From NCBI RefSeq assembly GCF_040253615.1, contig NZ_JBEJGY010000004.1:3286001-3350000 (forward strand): 64,000 bases of DNA, given 5' to 3'. Positions 46,226-56,165 of this stretch are shown piece after piece. The position numbers and the translations under genes were made by a program. The stretch comes from Streptomyces sp. Edi4 (GTDB lineage Bacteria > Actinomycetota > Actinomycetes > Streptomycetales > Streptomycetaceae). The notes under the pieces were generated by a model. The model saw only the letters and a list, made by a program, of their open reading frames with translations, made no database searches and was not told where the DNA came from. Every line of letters begins with the position of its first letter. Within the stretch, counting starts at the first letter, position 1.

Positions 46226-48043
46226 GTGACCAGTACTGCGCCACCGACCCTGCCGGGCCACCAAGCCGGAGAAGATCCGCCCTCCTGGCAGCACCGCATG
46301 CGCCGGTTCGGCCATGTCGTGCGGCCAAGAACCGGACTGCGCGAGCGTTTGGTGCCGCCGTACACCGGGCCGTCCAGGCAGCTGTGGCGGGTGCTCGGCA
46401 TCCCGCCGCTGTGGGCGGCGCGCCTGGTGCGCTGGTCGGCGTGGGCGGGGCCGCTCCTGGTGACGCTGGTCGCGGGGATCATGCGGTTCTGGCACCTGGG
46501 CTCCCCGCACGCGGTGATATTCGACGAGACGTACTACGCCAAGGACGCCTGGGCGCTCATCAACCACGGCTACGAGGGCGACTGGCCCAAGGACATCGAC
46601 AAGTCGATTCTGGCCAACCCGGGTCTCATTCCGGTGCCGACCGCGCCCGGCTATGTGGTGCACCCGCCGGTCGGCAAGTACGTGATCGGCATCGGCGAGA
46701 AGATGTTCGGCTTCACGCCGTTCGGCTGGCGCTTCATGGTCGCGGTGCTCGGCACCCTTTCGGTGCTGCTCATCTGCCGCATCGGGCGGCGTCTGTTCCG
46801 CTCCACGTTCCTCGGCTGCCTGGCGGGGACGCTGCTCGCGGTGGACGGGCTGCACTTCGTGATGAGCCGCACCGCGCTGCTCGACACCGTCCTGATGTTC
46901 TTCGTCGTGGCCGCCTTCGGCTGCCTGCTGGTCGACCGCGACCGTACGAGAGCCAGGCTCGCGGCCGCGCTGCCCGAGGACGAGGACGGGCGGCTGCGCC
47001 CGGACGCGGAGATCGCGGCGCGCCTGCGCTTCGGGTGGCGGCCGTGGCGGATCGCGGCCGGACTCATGCTGGGCCTGGCCTGCGCCACCAAGTGGAACGG
47101 CCTCTACATCCTGGTCTTCTTCTGTGTCATGGCGGTCCTGTGGGACGCGGGCGCGCGGCGCACGGCGGGCGCGGTCAGCCCCTACCGCGCGGTCCTGCGC
47201 CGGGACGCGCTCTGGGCGTTCCTGTCCACCGTGCCGGTCGCCGTCGTCACGTACATGGTCACGTGGGCGGGCTGGTTCCTCACCGACAAGGGATACGGAC
47301 GGCACTGGGCGGACGGCCGCGCGGGCCTGTCCCCCGACCACATCAAGCTGCCCGTCATCGGCACGGTCAGCCACCTGCCGCAGTTCGACATGAGCTGGGT
47401 GCCGGCCTCGCTGCGCAGTTTCTGGCACTACGAGACCGAGGTGTACAGCTTCCACGTCGGCCTCACCGAGGGCCACACCTACCAGTCCAACCCGTGGAGC
47501 TGGATGGTCGACGGCCGGCCCGTCTCGTACTACTACGAGAGCCCGAGCCCCGGCACCGGCGGCTGCCCCTCCGGCGCGGGCGCCAAGTGCGCCTCCGAAG
47601 TCCTGGCGCTGGGCACCCCGCTCCTGTGGTGGGCCGGCTGCTTCGCGCTCCTGTACGTCCTGTGGCGCTGGATCTTCCGGCGCGACTGGCGGGCCGGCGC
47701 GATCGCGTGCGGCATCGGCGCGGGATATCTGCCCTGGTTCCTCTACCAGGAGCGGACGATCTTCTACTTCTACGCGGTCGTGTTCGTGCCGTTCCTGTGT
47801 CTGGCGGTGGCGATGATGATCGGGGCGATGATCGGGCCACCGCAAGGGGCGCGCGGCGGGGCCGTTCCGGCCGAGCCGGGGCTCGGCGCCGGAGAGCGGC
47901 GCCGTGCCGTGGGGGCGATCGGCGCGGGGGTCCTCGTACTCCTGATCATCTGGAACTTCATCTACTTCTGGCCGATCTACACCGGTACCCCCATCCCCCT
48001 CGACGCCTGGCGCGGCCGGATGTGGCTGGACAGCTGGGTGTGA
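46226..48043 (+). CDS. pmt: Protein O-mannosyltransferase (Pmt, GT39)
   Basis: 605 aa from GTG 46226. A polytopic enzyme that moves mannose from polyprenyl phosphate mannose to Ser/Thr of exported proteins. The acidic catalytic pair lies in the first extracytoplasmic loop (VIFDETYYAKDAWAL). Hydrophobic segments follow throughout. The C-terminus reads TPIPLDAWRGRMWLDSW, a Pmt ending. In S. coelicolor Pmt loss affects phage infection and antibiotic sensitivity. It lies next to a class B PBP, 135 bp downstream on the same strand. Confidence 0.94.
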   Translation: MTSTAPPTLPGHQAGEDPPSWQHRMRRFGHVVRPRTGLRERLVPPYTGPSRQLWRVLGIPPLWAARLVRWSAWAGPLLVTLVAGIMRFWHLGSPHAVIFDETYYAKDAWALINHGYEGDWPKDIDKSILANPGLIPVPTAPGYVVHPPVGKYVIGIGEKMFGFTPFGWRFMVAVLGTLSVLLICRIGRRLFRSTFLGCLAGTLLAVDGLHFVMSRTALLDTVLMFFVVAAFGCLLVDRDRTRARLAAALPEDEDGRLRPDAEIAARLRFGWRPWRIAAGLMLGLACATKWNGLYILVFFCVMAVLWDAGARRTAGAVSPYRAVLRRDALWAFLSTVPVAVVTYMVTWAGWFLTDKGYGRHWADGRAGLSPDHIKLPVIGTVSHLPQFDMSWVPASLRSFWHYETEVYSFHVGLTEGHTYQSNPWSWMVDGRPVSYYYESPSPGTGGCPSGAGAKCASEVLALGTPLLWWAGCFALLYVLWRWIFRRDWRAGAIACGIGAGYLPWFLYQERTIFYFYAVVFVPFLCLAVAMMIGAMIGPPQGARGGAVPAEPGLGAGERRRAVGAIGAGVLVLLIIWNFIYFWPIYTGTPIPLDAWRGRMWLDSWV

Positions 48044-48123
48044 GGCGTATCGCGTTCCGGTAACCGTTCGGACAACTGCGAGCTCGGCTGTCACCCCTGT
48101 CCCGTAGAGTCACCCGCAAGTAA

Positions 48124-48145
48124 CCCCTTGAACACGTTCAGGGGG
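48124..48145 (+). terminator. Hairpin between pmt and PBP gene
   Basis: CCCCTTGAAC pairs with GTTCAGGGGG (one G-U) around AC, 81 bases after pmt. It may end pmt transcription or form part of the PBP leader. Confidence 0.55.
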
Positions 48146-48177
48146 TTCGGGGGTCTCCTGGGGAGGGGAACTGCGGG

Positions 48178-49818
48178 ATGCGCAGTGGAGCGAAGGTCGC
48201 CATCGCGGGCGGAGTGTTCGTAGTGGTCGCCGGAGGCGTGGCGTACGGGGGGTACACGCTGGTGAGTGACGACGGGGGGAGCTCGCCCGCCAAGAACCGT
48301 ACGCAGGGGGCGCCGGCCCGCACCGGGCCGCTCGGCGCGGACGAGATCAAGCAGACGTCCGCCGCCTTCCTCCAGGCGTGGGCCAAGGGCGACGCGGCCG
48401 CTGCCGCCGCCCTGACCAACAACCAGGCCGTCGCCGCGACCGCGCTGGGCGGATACCGCGACGACGCCCACATCGCCGACGTGACCATCACCGCGGGCGC
48501 GCCCACCGGAGCCGTCGTGCCGTACACGGTGAAGGCCCAGGTCTCCTTCGAGGGAAAGACGGCTCCGCTGTCCTACTCCTCCCAACTGACCGTCGTACGC
48601 GGCCAGTCCACGTTCAAGCCGCTGGTCGACTGGCAGCCCGCCGTCCTGCACCCGCAGCTGAAGACGGGCGAGCGCCTGGTGACGGGCGGGGCGCAGAACC
48701 CCGAGATCGAGGCCGTCGACTACAAGGACCGCCCGCTGACCAAGGAGAAGTACCCCTCGCTCGGCGCGATCCTGGACGGGCTGCGCGAGAAGTACGGCGC
48801 GAAGGTGAACGGCACGGCGGGCGTCGAGCTCCAGATCCAGGGCAACGGCACCCCGGCGCGCACGCTGATCACGCTCCAGAAGGGCTCCCCCGGCAAGCTG
48901 AGGACGACGCTGGACGCGGACGTGCAGGCCGCGGCCGAGACGGCGGTCAAGCGCTTCGGCGAGTCGTCGGTGGTCGCCGTGAAGCCCAGCACCGGTGAGA
49001 TACGGGCGGTCGCGGACAACCGCTCCGACAAGTTCCCCGCGTCATTGCAGGCCGCCATCGCGCCCGGCTCCACCATGAAGATCATCACGGCCACGATGAT
49101 CATGAACAACGGTCTGGGCGGGGCCAACGAGAAGGCCGAGTGCCCCTCGACCGTGCAGTGGAAGGGGTACACCTTCCACAATCTGAACGACTTCTCGCTC
49201 ACGGACGCCACGCTCACCCGGGCCTTCGCCAGATCCTGCAACACCGCGTTCATCAAGCCGGTGAAGCCGCTCGACGACAAGGGCATCGCCGACACCGCCC
49301 TCGGGCAGACCGCCCGTGACTACTTCGGGCTCGGGCAGAACAATTGGAAGATCGGCGGGGTGTCGTCCTTCGACGGCAATGTGCCGCCGTCGTCCGGCGT
49401 GGAGACGGCCGCCTCCTACATCGGACAGGGCAAGGTCCAGATGAGCCCGCTCGACATGGCCTCGGTGGCCGCCACCGTGGTCAACGGCGGCTTCCACCAG
49501 CCGATCCTGGTGCCCAAGGACCTGGACAACCGCCCGATCGCCACCGCCAAGCCGCTGCCGGGCCCGATCGCCGACCAGCTCCAGCAGATGATGCGCGCGG
49601 CCACCGTCGGCGAGGGCACGGCCGTCCAGGCCATGGCCCAGGTCCCCGGCCCCAAGGGCGCCAAGACGGGATCGGCGGAGGTGGACCAGCAGGGCAAGGC
49701 CAACAGCTGGTTCACGGGATACGGCAACGGGCTCGCCGCCGCGGGCCTCGTGCAGTCCGGCGGCCACGGCGGGGACGCGGCGGGCCCCATCGTCGCGCAG
49801 GTACTCAAGGCGGGCTGA
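48178..49818 (+). CDS. Class B penicillin-binding protein (MecA_N type transpeptidase)
   Basis: 546 aa from ATG 48178. One N-terminal membrane anchor (about 6-27) is followed by a MecA_N/NTF2-like domain (about 55-155), a dimerisation segment and the transpeptidase. Active-site motifs are S298-T-M-K301, SCN (in FARSCNTAF) and KTGSAE. It cross-links peptidoglycan on the cell surface. The MecA_N layout is shared by many Streptomyces accessory class B PBPs. It follows pmt. Confidence 0.92.
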   Translation: MRSGAKVAIAGGVFVVVAGGVAYGGYTLVSDDGGSSPAKNRTQGAPARTGPLGADEIKQTSAAFLQAWAKGDAAAAAALTNNQAVAATALGGYRDDAHIADVTITAGAPTGAVVPYTVKAQVSFEGKTAPLSYSSQLTVVRGQSTFKPLVDWQPAVLHPQLKTGERLVTGGAQNPEIEAVDYKDRPLTKEKYPSLGAILDGLREKYGAKVNGTAGVELQIQGNGTPARTLITLQKGSPGKLRTTLDADVQAAAETAVKRFGESSVVAVKPSTGEIRAVADNRSDKFPASLQAAIAPGSTMKIITATMIMNNGLGGANEKAECPSTVQWKGYTFHNLNDFSLTDATLTRAFARSCNTAFIKPVKPLDDKGIADTALGQTARDYFGLGQNNWKIGGVSSFDGNVPPSSGVETAASYIGQGKVQMSPLDMASVAATVVNGGFHQPILVPKDLDNRPIATAKPLPGPIADQLQQMMRAATVGEGTAVQAMAQVPGPKGAKTGSAEVDQQGKANSWFTGYGNGLAAAGLVQSGGHGGDAAGPIVAQVLKAG

Positions 49819-49923
49819 CGTCGGCCGGCGCCCGCCCCCGGATCTGTTGGCGCGTACACGCACTACTAGCGTGCGGGCCATGAACGTTGTGGAAAAGCTC
49901 GCCGGCCGGGGCGGGCGGCGCCC

Positions 49924-50769
49924 GTGACCGTGACCGTCACGTGCGCCGTGCTGCTCGCCGCCGTCACACACGCCGGGTGGAACGCGCTGGCCCACCATCT
50001 CAAGGACCAGCTGCTCTCCTTCACCCTGATCGGGGGCGGCGGCGCCCTGATCGGCCTGCTCGCGCTGCCGTTCGTGCCGCTTCCCGCCGCCGGCGCCTGG
50101 CCGTACCTGGTGGTGTCGGCGGCGCTGCACGTCGTCTACATGCTGCTGCTCATGCGGTCGTTCACGCTGGGCGACTTCGGCCAGATGTATCCCATCGCGC
50201 GCGGCACCGCGCCGCTGGTGGTGACCGTGCTCGCCGCCCTGTTCGTGCACGAGACGCCGAACGCCTGGCAGGCGGCTGGCGTGGCCGTCTCGTGCGCCGG
50301 TCTCGTCGGGGTGGCGCTGTGGGGCCTGCGCGGCTCGCGGCCGCACTGGGCCGCCATCCTCGCGGCCCTCGCCACCGGGCTCGCCATCGCCGGATACACC
50401 GTCGTCGACGGCGTCGGGGTGCGTGCGTCGGGATCGTCCTTCGGCTACATCGCCTGCCTGATGCTCCTTCAGGGGCTCGTGATCCCCGCCTGCGCGCGGT
50501 ACACGCGCGGACCCGCGCTCGCCGCCCAGCTGCGCCCGTTCGCCGCACGCGGCCTGCTCGGCGCGGCGCTGTCCGTCTGCGCCTACGCCCTCGTGCTGTG
50601 GGCGCAGACCAGAGCGCCGCTCGCGCCGGTCGCCGCGCTGCGCGAATCCTCGATCATCGTGGGCGCGGCGATCGGCGCGGTCTTCTTCAAGGAACGCTTC
50701 GGCGCGCCCCGGATCGCCGCGGCGGGCCTGCTCGTGGTGGGCATCGGCCTGATGCTGCGGGCGGGTTGA
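49924..50769 (+). CDS. EamA/DMT-superfamily transporter
   Basis: 281 aa from GTG 49924. About ten hydrophobic segments form two EamA repeats (first about 1-135, second about 140-281). The phrase PIARGTAPLVVTVLAALFVHE and its partner VAALRESSIIVGAAIGAVFFKE are the homologous ends of the two repeats. Substrate unknown; members export metabolites or amino acids. It lies 106 bp after the PBP gene. Confidence 0.88.
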   Translation: MTVTVTCAVLLAAVTHAGWNALAHHLKDQLLSFTLIGGGGALIGLLALPFVPLPAAGAWPYLVVSAALHVVYMLLLMRSFTLGDFGQMYPIARGTAPLVVTVLAALFVHETPNAWQAAGVAVSCAGLVGVALWGLRGSRPHWAAILAALATGLAIAGYTVVDGVGVRASGSSFGYIACLMLLQGLVIPACARYTRGPALAAQLRPFAARGLLGAALSVCAYALVLWAQTRAPLAPVAALRESSIIVGAAIGAVFFKERFGAPRIAAAGLLVVGIGLMLRAG

Positions 50770-50815
50770 CACCCGGCCGCCCACCACTAGGTTGCGCCTC
50801 GACGAAGGGGGCGCC

Positions 50816-52102
50816 ATGACCGGCATACCGCACGTCCTGATCATCGGCGGCGGCCTCGGGGGGCTGTGTCTGGCCCAGGGGCTGCGCAAGGCGGGTCTGG
50901 GCTTCGCGGTGTACGAACGCGACGACGTGCGGGGCTTGGAGCAGGACCGCTTCCAGGACCAGCGCGTGCGCATCGGGCCGCAGGGCGCGCGGGCCCTGTA
51001 CGAGTGCCTGCCGCCCGAGGCGTGGGAGGAGTTCACCGCGTGCGCCGAGGGCGGGGGCCGGTCCGCGTTCGTGACCGAGCAGCTGCGGGAACTGCTCGTC
51101 CTGCCCCAGCCGACCGCCGGCACAACACCCCAGCACACCCACCACCGCGCGAGCGGCAGCGCCCTGCACCGGCTCCTGATGTCGGGGCTCGACGGTCATC
51201 TGGTGCACGGGGGCCGGGAGTTCACCGGGTACGAGCGGACCGGCGACGGCCGGATCGGCGCGCACTTCGCCGACGGCGCCACCGCCCACGGCGACCTGCT
51301 GGTGGGCGCGGACGGCGCCGACTCCCGGGTACGGCGCCAGTTGCTGCCGCACGCGGTGCGCGCCGACACCCATGTGCTCGCGGTGAGCGGGAGGCTCGAT
51401 CTCGCCGGGGCGCGGACCGATGAGCTGCCGGAGATCCTGGTCACCGCCTCGACGTCCGTCCTCACCCCGCGCTCGGACGCGATGTTCTGCGCGGCCGGGC
51501 TCACCTCGGCGGCCGGGCGGCGCGGCCGCGCGGGCGCGGACCCCGGGCCTGCGGACGGTCCGCTGCTCGCCCGCCCCGGCCACCACGTGCTGTGGACGTA
51601 CGTCGCGCGGACCGCCACCTACCCCAGGGACGTGGGCCACTTCGACGGCAAGGCGCTGCGGGCCGAGGTGGCCGGGCGGATCGAGAGCTGGCACCCGGAC
51701 CTGGTGCGTCTGGTCGCGGAGGCGGACCCGGAGAGCGTCGTGGCGGTACGGATGCTCGGCATGCGGCCGGTCGAGCCGTGGCCGCCCGGTCCTGTGACGC
51801 TGCTCGGCGACGCCATCCACGGCATGCCCGCGCTCGGCGGCACCGGCGCCACCACCGCCCTGCGCGACGCCCGCCTCCTGAGCGGCCTGCTGGCCCGGCG
51901 CCGCGACCCGGTGCAGGCGATCGGGGCGTACGAGTCGGAGATGCGCTCCTACGGCTTCGACGCGGTCGCCAGATCGCTGCGCGCCACCCGCTCGGCGACC
52001 TCCGAGAGCCGCCTGGCGCGGACGCTGCTGCGCGGCGCGCTGCGGACGGCTGCGCACAGCGGGTGGGTACGGGCGGCGGTGTTCCGGGACTTCGGCGAGT
52101 AG
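50816..52102 (+). CDS. FAD-dependent aromatic-hydroxylase-type monooxygenase
   Basis: 428 aa from ATG 50816, with GAAGGGG upstream; an 8-codon extension is unlikely. Class A flavin monooxygenase features are the dinucleotide loop IIGGGLGGLCLAQGL, the DG motif VGADGADSRVR and the FAD/pyrophosphate motif LLGDAIHGMPALGGTGATTAL. Such enzymes hydroxylate aromatic or polyketide substrates or degrade antibiotics; the substrate is unknown. It converges with the SDR gene over tandem 18-bp repeats. Confidence 0.9.
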   Translation: MTGIPHVLIIGGGLGGLCLAQGLRKAGLGFAVYERDDVRGLEQDRFQDQRVRIGPQGARALYECLPPEAWEEFTACAEGGGRSAFVTEQLRELLVLPQPTAGTTPQHTHHRASGSALHRLLMSGLDGHLVHGGREFTGYERTGDGRIGAHFADGATAHGDLLVGADGADSRVRRQLLPHAVRADTHVLAVSGRLDLAGARTDELPEILVTASTSVLTPRSDAMFCAAGLTSAAGRRGRAGADPGPADGPLLARPGHHVLWTYVARTATYPRDVGHFDGKALRAEVAGRIESWHPDLVRLVAEADPESVVAVRMLGMRPVEPWPPGPVTLLGDAIHGMPALGGTGATTALRDARLLSGLLARRRDPVQAIGAYESEMRSYGFDAVARSLRATRSATSESRLARTLLRGALRTAAHSGWVRAAVFRDFGE

Positions 52103-52160
52103 CGGCGCCAACTCCGTTGCCGTCGGTTCGGGTTGAGGCGCCCGTCAACTGCCGTTACGC

Positions 52161-52214
52161 GCCTTACGATCCCTGCGCGTCTTACGATCCTTGCGCGCCT
52201 TACGATCCTTGCGC
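52161..52214. repeat. Three 18-bp tandem repeats spanning the SDR stop
   Basis: GCCTTACGATCCTTGCGC units at 52161, 52179 and 52197 (few mismatches). The third copy contains the TAA stop of the SDR gene, so the last codons (GAQGS) come from the repeat. Confidence 0.9.
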
Positions 52215-53009
52215 GCCACCGCCGGTCACGTGCTGGAAGCCGGTGTTGACGGCGAGCAGTCCGCCGTCGACGCGCAGCGTGGTGCCGGTGACCCAGGACG
52301 CGTCGGCGGAGGCGAGGAAGGCGACGGCCGCCGCGATGTCGTCGGGCTCACCGACCCGGCCCAGCGGGTAGGCCGCTGCCAGCCGGTCCAGCTGGTCCGC
52401 GCGGTCGGCCCAGGCGGGGGTGCGGATCGTGCCGGGGTGGACGAGGTTGACGCGCACCCCGCGCGCCGCCGCGTCGCCCGCGAGCGTACGGGTCAGGGAG
52501 GCCAGGCCCGCCTTGGCGGCACTGTAGGCGTGGTTGCCGAAGTCCTGCTCGCCGTTGACCGAGCCGATGTTCACGATGGCGCCCCGGCCGGAGGCGGCGA
52601 GGTGCGGCAGGGCGGCGCGCGAGCAGCGGAAGGCGCCGGTGAGGGTGATGTCGAGGTCGCGGGCCCACCCCTCGTCGTCCTCGTCCTCGAAGCGGTCGGC
52701 GTCCGCGTGGCAGGAGTAGGCGTTGTTGACCAGGATGTCGAGGCGGCCGAACTCCTCGACGGCGAAGGCGACCGCCGCCTCCACCGAGGCCCGGTCGGCG
52801 ACGTCGCAGTGCCGGGCCACGGCGCCCTTCAGCTCGGCGGCGGTGGCCTCGGCGCCCGCCAAGTCGACGTCGGCGATGAGGACTTGGGCGCCTTCGGCGG
52901 TGAGCCTGCGCGCGACGGCGGCGCCGATGCCGCGGCCCGCGCCGGTGACCAACGCGATGTGTCCTTGGAAGCGGGCGAGGTGCGAGGCGTTCTTCTCAGG
53001 ATGCGTCAT
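52200..53009 (-). CDS. Short-chain dehydrogenase/reductase
   Basis: 269 aa from ATG 53009, overlapping the stop of the serine hydrolase by four bases (ATGA). Classical SDR motifs are VTGAGRGIGAAVA, NNAYSC (NNAG equivalent), catalytic YSAAKAG and the PG motif in HPGTIRTPAW. Substrate and cofactor preference cannot be assigned, though D45 after IADVD suggests NAD. Coupled to the upstream esterase-like gene. Confidence 0.9.
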   Translation of the reverse strand: MTHPEKNASHLARFQGHIALVTGAGRGIGAAVARRLTAEGAQVLIADVDLAGAEATAAELKGAVARHCDVADRASVEAAVAFAVEEFGRLDILVNNAYSCHADADRFEDEDDEGWARDLDITLTGAFRCSRAALPHLAASGRGAIVNIGSVNGEQDFGNHAYSAAKAGLASLTRTLAGDAAARGVRVNLVHPGTIRTPAWADRADQLDRLAAAYPLGRVGEPDDIAAAVAFLASADASWVTGTTLRVDGGLLAVNTGFQHVTGGGAQGS

Positions 53010-54169
53010 AGGGTCGAACGTAGCGCCCGCACCAGAGCCTGGGCGCGGGGATCGGCGGTGACGTTCCGCTGGTGGCCGTTGGTCACGTAGCCGAACGCGA
53101 TGCCCGACTCGGGGTCGGCGAAACCGAGCGAGCCGCCACGGCCGGGGTGGCCGAAGGAGCCGGGGGCGAGCAGCGGGGACGCCGGGCCGTGCAGCATGTA
53201 GCCGAGCCCGAAGCGGGTGTTGACGACGAGCACGCGGTCGGGCCCCTCGCTCTCCTCGGTGCGGGCCAGGGTGAGCGTCGCGGGCGCGAACAGCCGCTGC
53301 CCGCCGTCCACTTCGCCGATGGTGGCGGCGTAGAAGCGGGCCAGGGCGCGGGCGGTGGAGATGCCGGCGGACGCGGGGAGTTCGGCGGCGCGGTAGGCGG
53401 GGTCGTTCTCGTCGGGCAGCGGGTCGATCGCGCCGAACGCACGGCGGGTCAGGGATTCCGGGTCGGCGTAGGCGTCGGCGACGGCGCGTTTGGGGCGCAG
53501 CCGCAGGCCGCCCGCGCCCTCCTCGGGCGGCTCCACGGGGCCGACGCGGCCGACCCGGTGCGCCTCGGTGGCGGGCACGCCCATCCAGAAGTCCAGGCCG
53601 AGCGGGCCCGCGACCTCCTCGGCGAACCAGCGGCCGATGGTGCGGCCCGTGACCCGCCGGACCAGTTCGGCGACGAGCCAGCTGTAGGTCTGCGCGTGGT
53701 AGCCGTGCGCGGTGCCGGGCTCCCAGGCCGGGGCCTGCGCGGCCACCGCCGCCGGGCCCGACTCGCCGTCGACGGCTTCGGCGGGGGTGAGCGGGCGGTC
53801 CAGTGCGGGTACGCCGGCGCGGTGGGCCAGGAGGTGGCGGACCAGGGTGCGGTCCTTGCCAGCGGCCTTGAACTGCGGCCAGTACGTGGACACCGGGGCG
53901 TCCAGGTCCAGGCGGCCGCGCTGGTGCAGGAGGAGGGGGACGGCGGCGGCCACGCCCTTGGTGGCGGAGCGGACGATCTGGGCGGTGTCCAGGGCCCAGT
54001 CCGCCGTGCCATGCACGTCCTTCGTGCCGGCCCACAGGTCGACGACCTTGCGGCCGTGCCGGTACACGGCGAGGGCGGCGCCGTGTTCGCCTCGGTGGGT
54101 GAAGTTGCGTACGAAGGCGTCCTGGACGGGTTCGTAGCCCGGTGTGATGGCACCCCGTACGTCGACCAC
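53006..54169 (-). CDS. Serine hydrolase (class C beta-lactamase / EstB-like)
   Basis: 387 aa from GTG 54169, with GAGGGAG six bases upstream; the frame continues to 54232. The catalytic SxxK is in VRSATKGVAA, and YSWLV supplies the Tyr of the YxN-like second motif. GHPGRGGSLGFAD near the C-terminus corresponds to the third motif (HxG type). There is no signal peptide, so an intracellular esterase is likelier than a beta-lactamase. It is coupled to the SDR gene downstream. Confidence 0.88.
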   Translation of the reverse strand: MVDVRGAITPGYEPVQDAFVRNFTHRGEHGAALAVYRHGRKVVDLWAGTKDVHGTADWALDTAQIVRSATKGVAAAVPLLLHQRGRLDLDAPVSTYWPQFKAAGKDRTLVRHLLAHRAGVPALDRPLTPAEAVDGESGPAAVAAQAPAWEPGTAHGYHAQTYSWLVAELVRRVTGRTIGRWFAEEVAGPLGLDFWMGVPATEAHRVGRVGPVEPPEEGAGGLRLRPKRAVADAYADPESLTRRAFGAIDPLPDENDPAYRAAELPASAGISTARALARFYAATIGEVDGGQRLFAPATLTLARTEESEGPDRVLVVNTRFGLGYMLHGPASPLLAPGSFGHPGRGGSLGFADPESGIAFGYVTNGHQRNVTADPRAQALVRALRSTL

Positions 54170-54566
54170 GCCCAACTCCCTCACCACTAGCCCCGTCCCC
54201 CCATGCCCCATGGTGCCCCACACCCCCCTCACCCCTGAACGCCACCCTCAATCGCCGGGCAGGCTGAGGTATGCCCATGCGGGCCGGCATCGACCCCGCC
54301 AGGGGCAGACGCCGGACGGCCTAGGGATGTGCACATGGGCCGGCACGCACCCCGCCAGGCACGCGGGGAACCGCGCGCCCAGCCACGCACGGTTCGCGGC
54401 CGGGGCCCTGGGCTCCGCCCCAGACCCCTTATCGCGCTGAACGCGCTCGTCCTCAAACGCCGGACGGGCTGACCATGCACATGCGGACCAGCACGCACCC
54501 CGCCAGGCACGCGGGGAACCGCGCGCCCAGCCACGCACGACCCGCACTCGGCGAACAGGGCCCGCG
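54170..54566. repeat. Dispersed repeat cluster, mostly reverse orientation
   Basis: No gene. Reverse-oriented copies of the repeat elements appear, for example CACGCGGGGAACCGCGCGCC at 54359 and 54512, and CTCGTCCTCAAACGCCGGAC at 54447. It separates the serine hydrolase promoter from the end of the cobalt/nickel transporter operon. Confidence 0.85.
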
Positions 54567-55307
54567 TCAGCGCGCGGCGGGGTTGAAGCCGAACGGGAGT
54601 TCAAGGCGGTGCGTGTGCATCAGGGGCGCGTCGGACAGCACGTCCCCCGTCGCCCCGTCCGCCACGATGACCCCGTCACTGAGAATCACCGCCCGCTCGC
54701 AGAGCTCCAGCGCATACGGCAGGTCATGCGTGACCATGAGCACCGTCACGTCCAACCCCCGCAGGATGTCCGCCAGTTCACGCCGCGACGCCGGGTCGAG
54801 GTTGGAGGAGGGCTCGTCAAGGACCAGGATCTCCGGGGACATCGCCAGCACCGTCGCGACGGCGACCCGGCGGCGCTGCCCGAAGGACAGATGGTGCGGC
54901 GGCCGGTCGGCGTACTCCGCCATCCCCACCCGAGCCAGCGCCCCCATGACCCGTTCCTCCAGCTCCGCCCCCCGCACCCCCGACGCCGCCGGGCCGAAGG
55001 CGACGTCCTCGCGGACCGTCGGCATGAAGAGCTGGTCGTCGGGGTCCTGGAAGACGATGCCGACCCTGCGCCTGATCTCCGCGAGGTTCTGCTTGGCGAC
55101 GGGCAGCCCGGCCACGGTCACCGAACCCGCGCCGCCTTCGAGGATGCCGTTGAGGTGGAGGACGAGCGTCGTCTTGCCCGCGCCGTTGGGGCCGAGCAGC
55201 GCGACCCGTTCACCGCGCCCCACGGTCAGGTCGACACCGAACAGCGCCTGATGCCCGTCGGGGTAGGCGAAGGCGAGGCCGGACACTTCGAGGGACGGGA
55301 CGTTCAC
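54567..55307 (-). CDS. cbiO: Ni/Co ECF transporter ATPase (CbiO/NikO type)
   Basis: 246 aa from GTG 55307 with GAGG upstream. A longer GTG at 55406 overlaps the cbiQ stop (GTGA) and would add 33 low-complexity residues. It is the energising ABC ATPase: Walker A LLGPNGAGKTT, Q-loop FQDPDDQLF, signature HLSFGQRRRVAVA and Walker B ILVLDEPSSNLD. With CbiQ and CbiM it imports cobalt or nickel. Which metal is not decided by the sequence; the Nur-box-like site upstream favours nickel. Confidence 0.93.
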   Translation of the reverse strand: MNVPSLEVSGLAFAYPDGHQALFGVDLTVGRGERVALLGPNGAGKTTLVLHLNGILEGGAGSVTVAGLPVAKQNLAEIRRRVGIVFQDPDDQLFMPTVREDVAFGPAASGVRGAELEERVMGALARVGMAEYADRPPHHLSFGQRRRVAVATVLAMSPEILVLDEPSSNLDPASRRELADILRGLDVTVLMVTHDLPYALELCERAVILSDGVIVADGATGDVLSDAPLMHTHRLELPFGFNPAAR

Positions 55308-55402
55308 AGGGGCCTCAGCGGTCGTAGGGGTGGTACGGAGTTCGGTCTGCGCGGGGTCCGGCCCGGCGGACGGCTTCACGGGGTCCGGCCCGGCCGCCCG
55401 CT

Positions 55403-56164
55403 TCACAGGGTCCAGCCCAGCAGGCACACCACCAGCGCCGCCCCCGGCAGGGCGACCGCCCGGGTCCACTGGGCCCGCGTCGCGGTGACCTCGTCGATCA
55501 CCGGCATCGTCCCGGCGTAACCACGGCTGACCATCGCGAGATGGACGCGTTCGCCCCGCTCGTAGGAGCGGATGAACAGCGCGCCGGCGGACTTGGCGAG
55601 GACGCCCCAGGAGCGCACGCCCCGCGCCTCGAAGCCCCGCGAGCGTCGGGCGATGGACATGCGGCGCATCTCGTCGGTGATGACGTCCCCGTACCGGATC
55701 ATGAAGGAGGCGATCTGGACCAGGAGCGGGGGCAGCCTGAGGCGCTGGAGGCCGAGCAGCAGCGAGCGCAGCTCGGTGGTGGAGGCGAGGATCACGGACG
55801 CGGCGACGCCGAGCGTGCCCTTGGCGAGCACGTTCCAGGCGCCCCACAGGCCGCTCTCGCTGAGCGAGAGGCCAAGGACGTGGACCTGCTCGCCGGGCAC
55901 GACGAACGGCATGAGCAGGGCGAACGCCACGAACGGGACCTCGATGAGCAGCCGCTTGAGCAGGTAGCCGGCGGGGATGCGGGCCGCTCCCGCCACGGCG
56001 GCGAGCAGCACGGCGTACAGCGCGAAGGCCCACATCGCCTCGCGCGGCGTGGAGACCACGACGAGCACGAACAGGAACACCGCCGCGAGTTTGCAGTGCG
56101 GGGGCAGTTCGTGGACCGGCGAGTGGTCGTGCCGGTACAGCCGGTGGGAGTGGCCCGCGCCCAC
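55403..56164 (-). CDS. cbiQ: ECF transporter transmembrane (T) subunit CbiQ
   Basis: 253 aa from GTG 56164, one base after the CbiM stop. Five to six hydrophobic segments are present. The cytoplasmic coupling motifs typical of T subunits are visible as SIARRSRGFEARG and ERGERVHLAMVSRGYAG. It links the ATPase to the CbiM substrate-binding subunit. The N-terminus carries several His residues (GHSHRLYRHDHSPVH), which is plausible for a metal transporter. Confidence 0.93.
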   Translation of the reverse strand: MGAGHSHRLYRHDHSPVHELPPHCKLAAVFLFVLVVVSTPREAMWAFALYAVLLAAVAGAARIPAGYLLKRLLIEVPFVAFALLMPFVVPGEQVHVLGLSLSESGLWGAWNVLAKGTLGVAASVILASTTELRSLLLGLQRLRLPPLLVQIASFMIRYGDVITDEMRRMSIARRSRGFEARGVRSWGVLAKSAGALFIRSYERGERVHLAMVSRGYAGTMPVIDEVTATRAQWTRAVALPGAALVVCLLGWTL

Positions 56165-56165
56165 G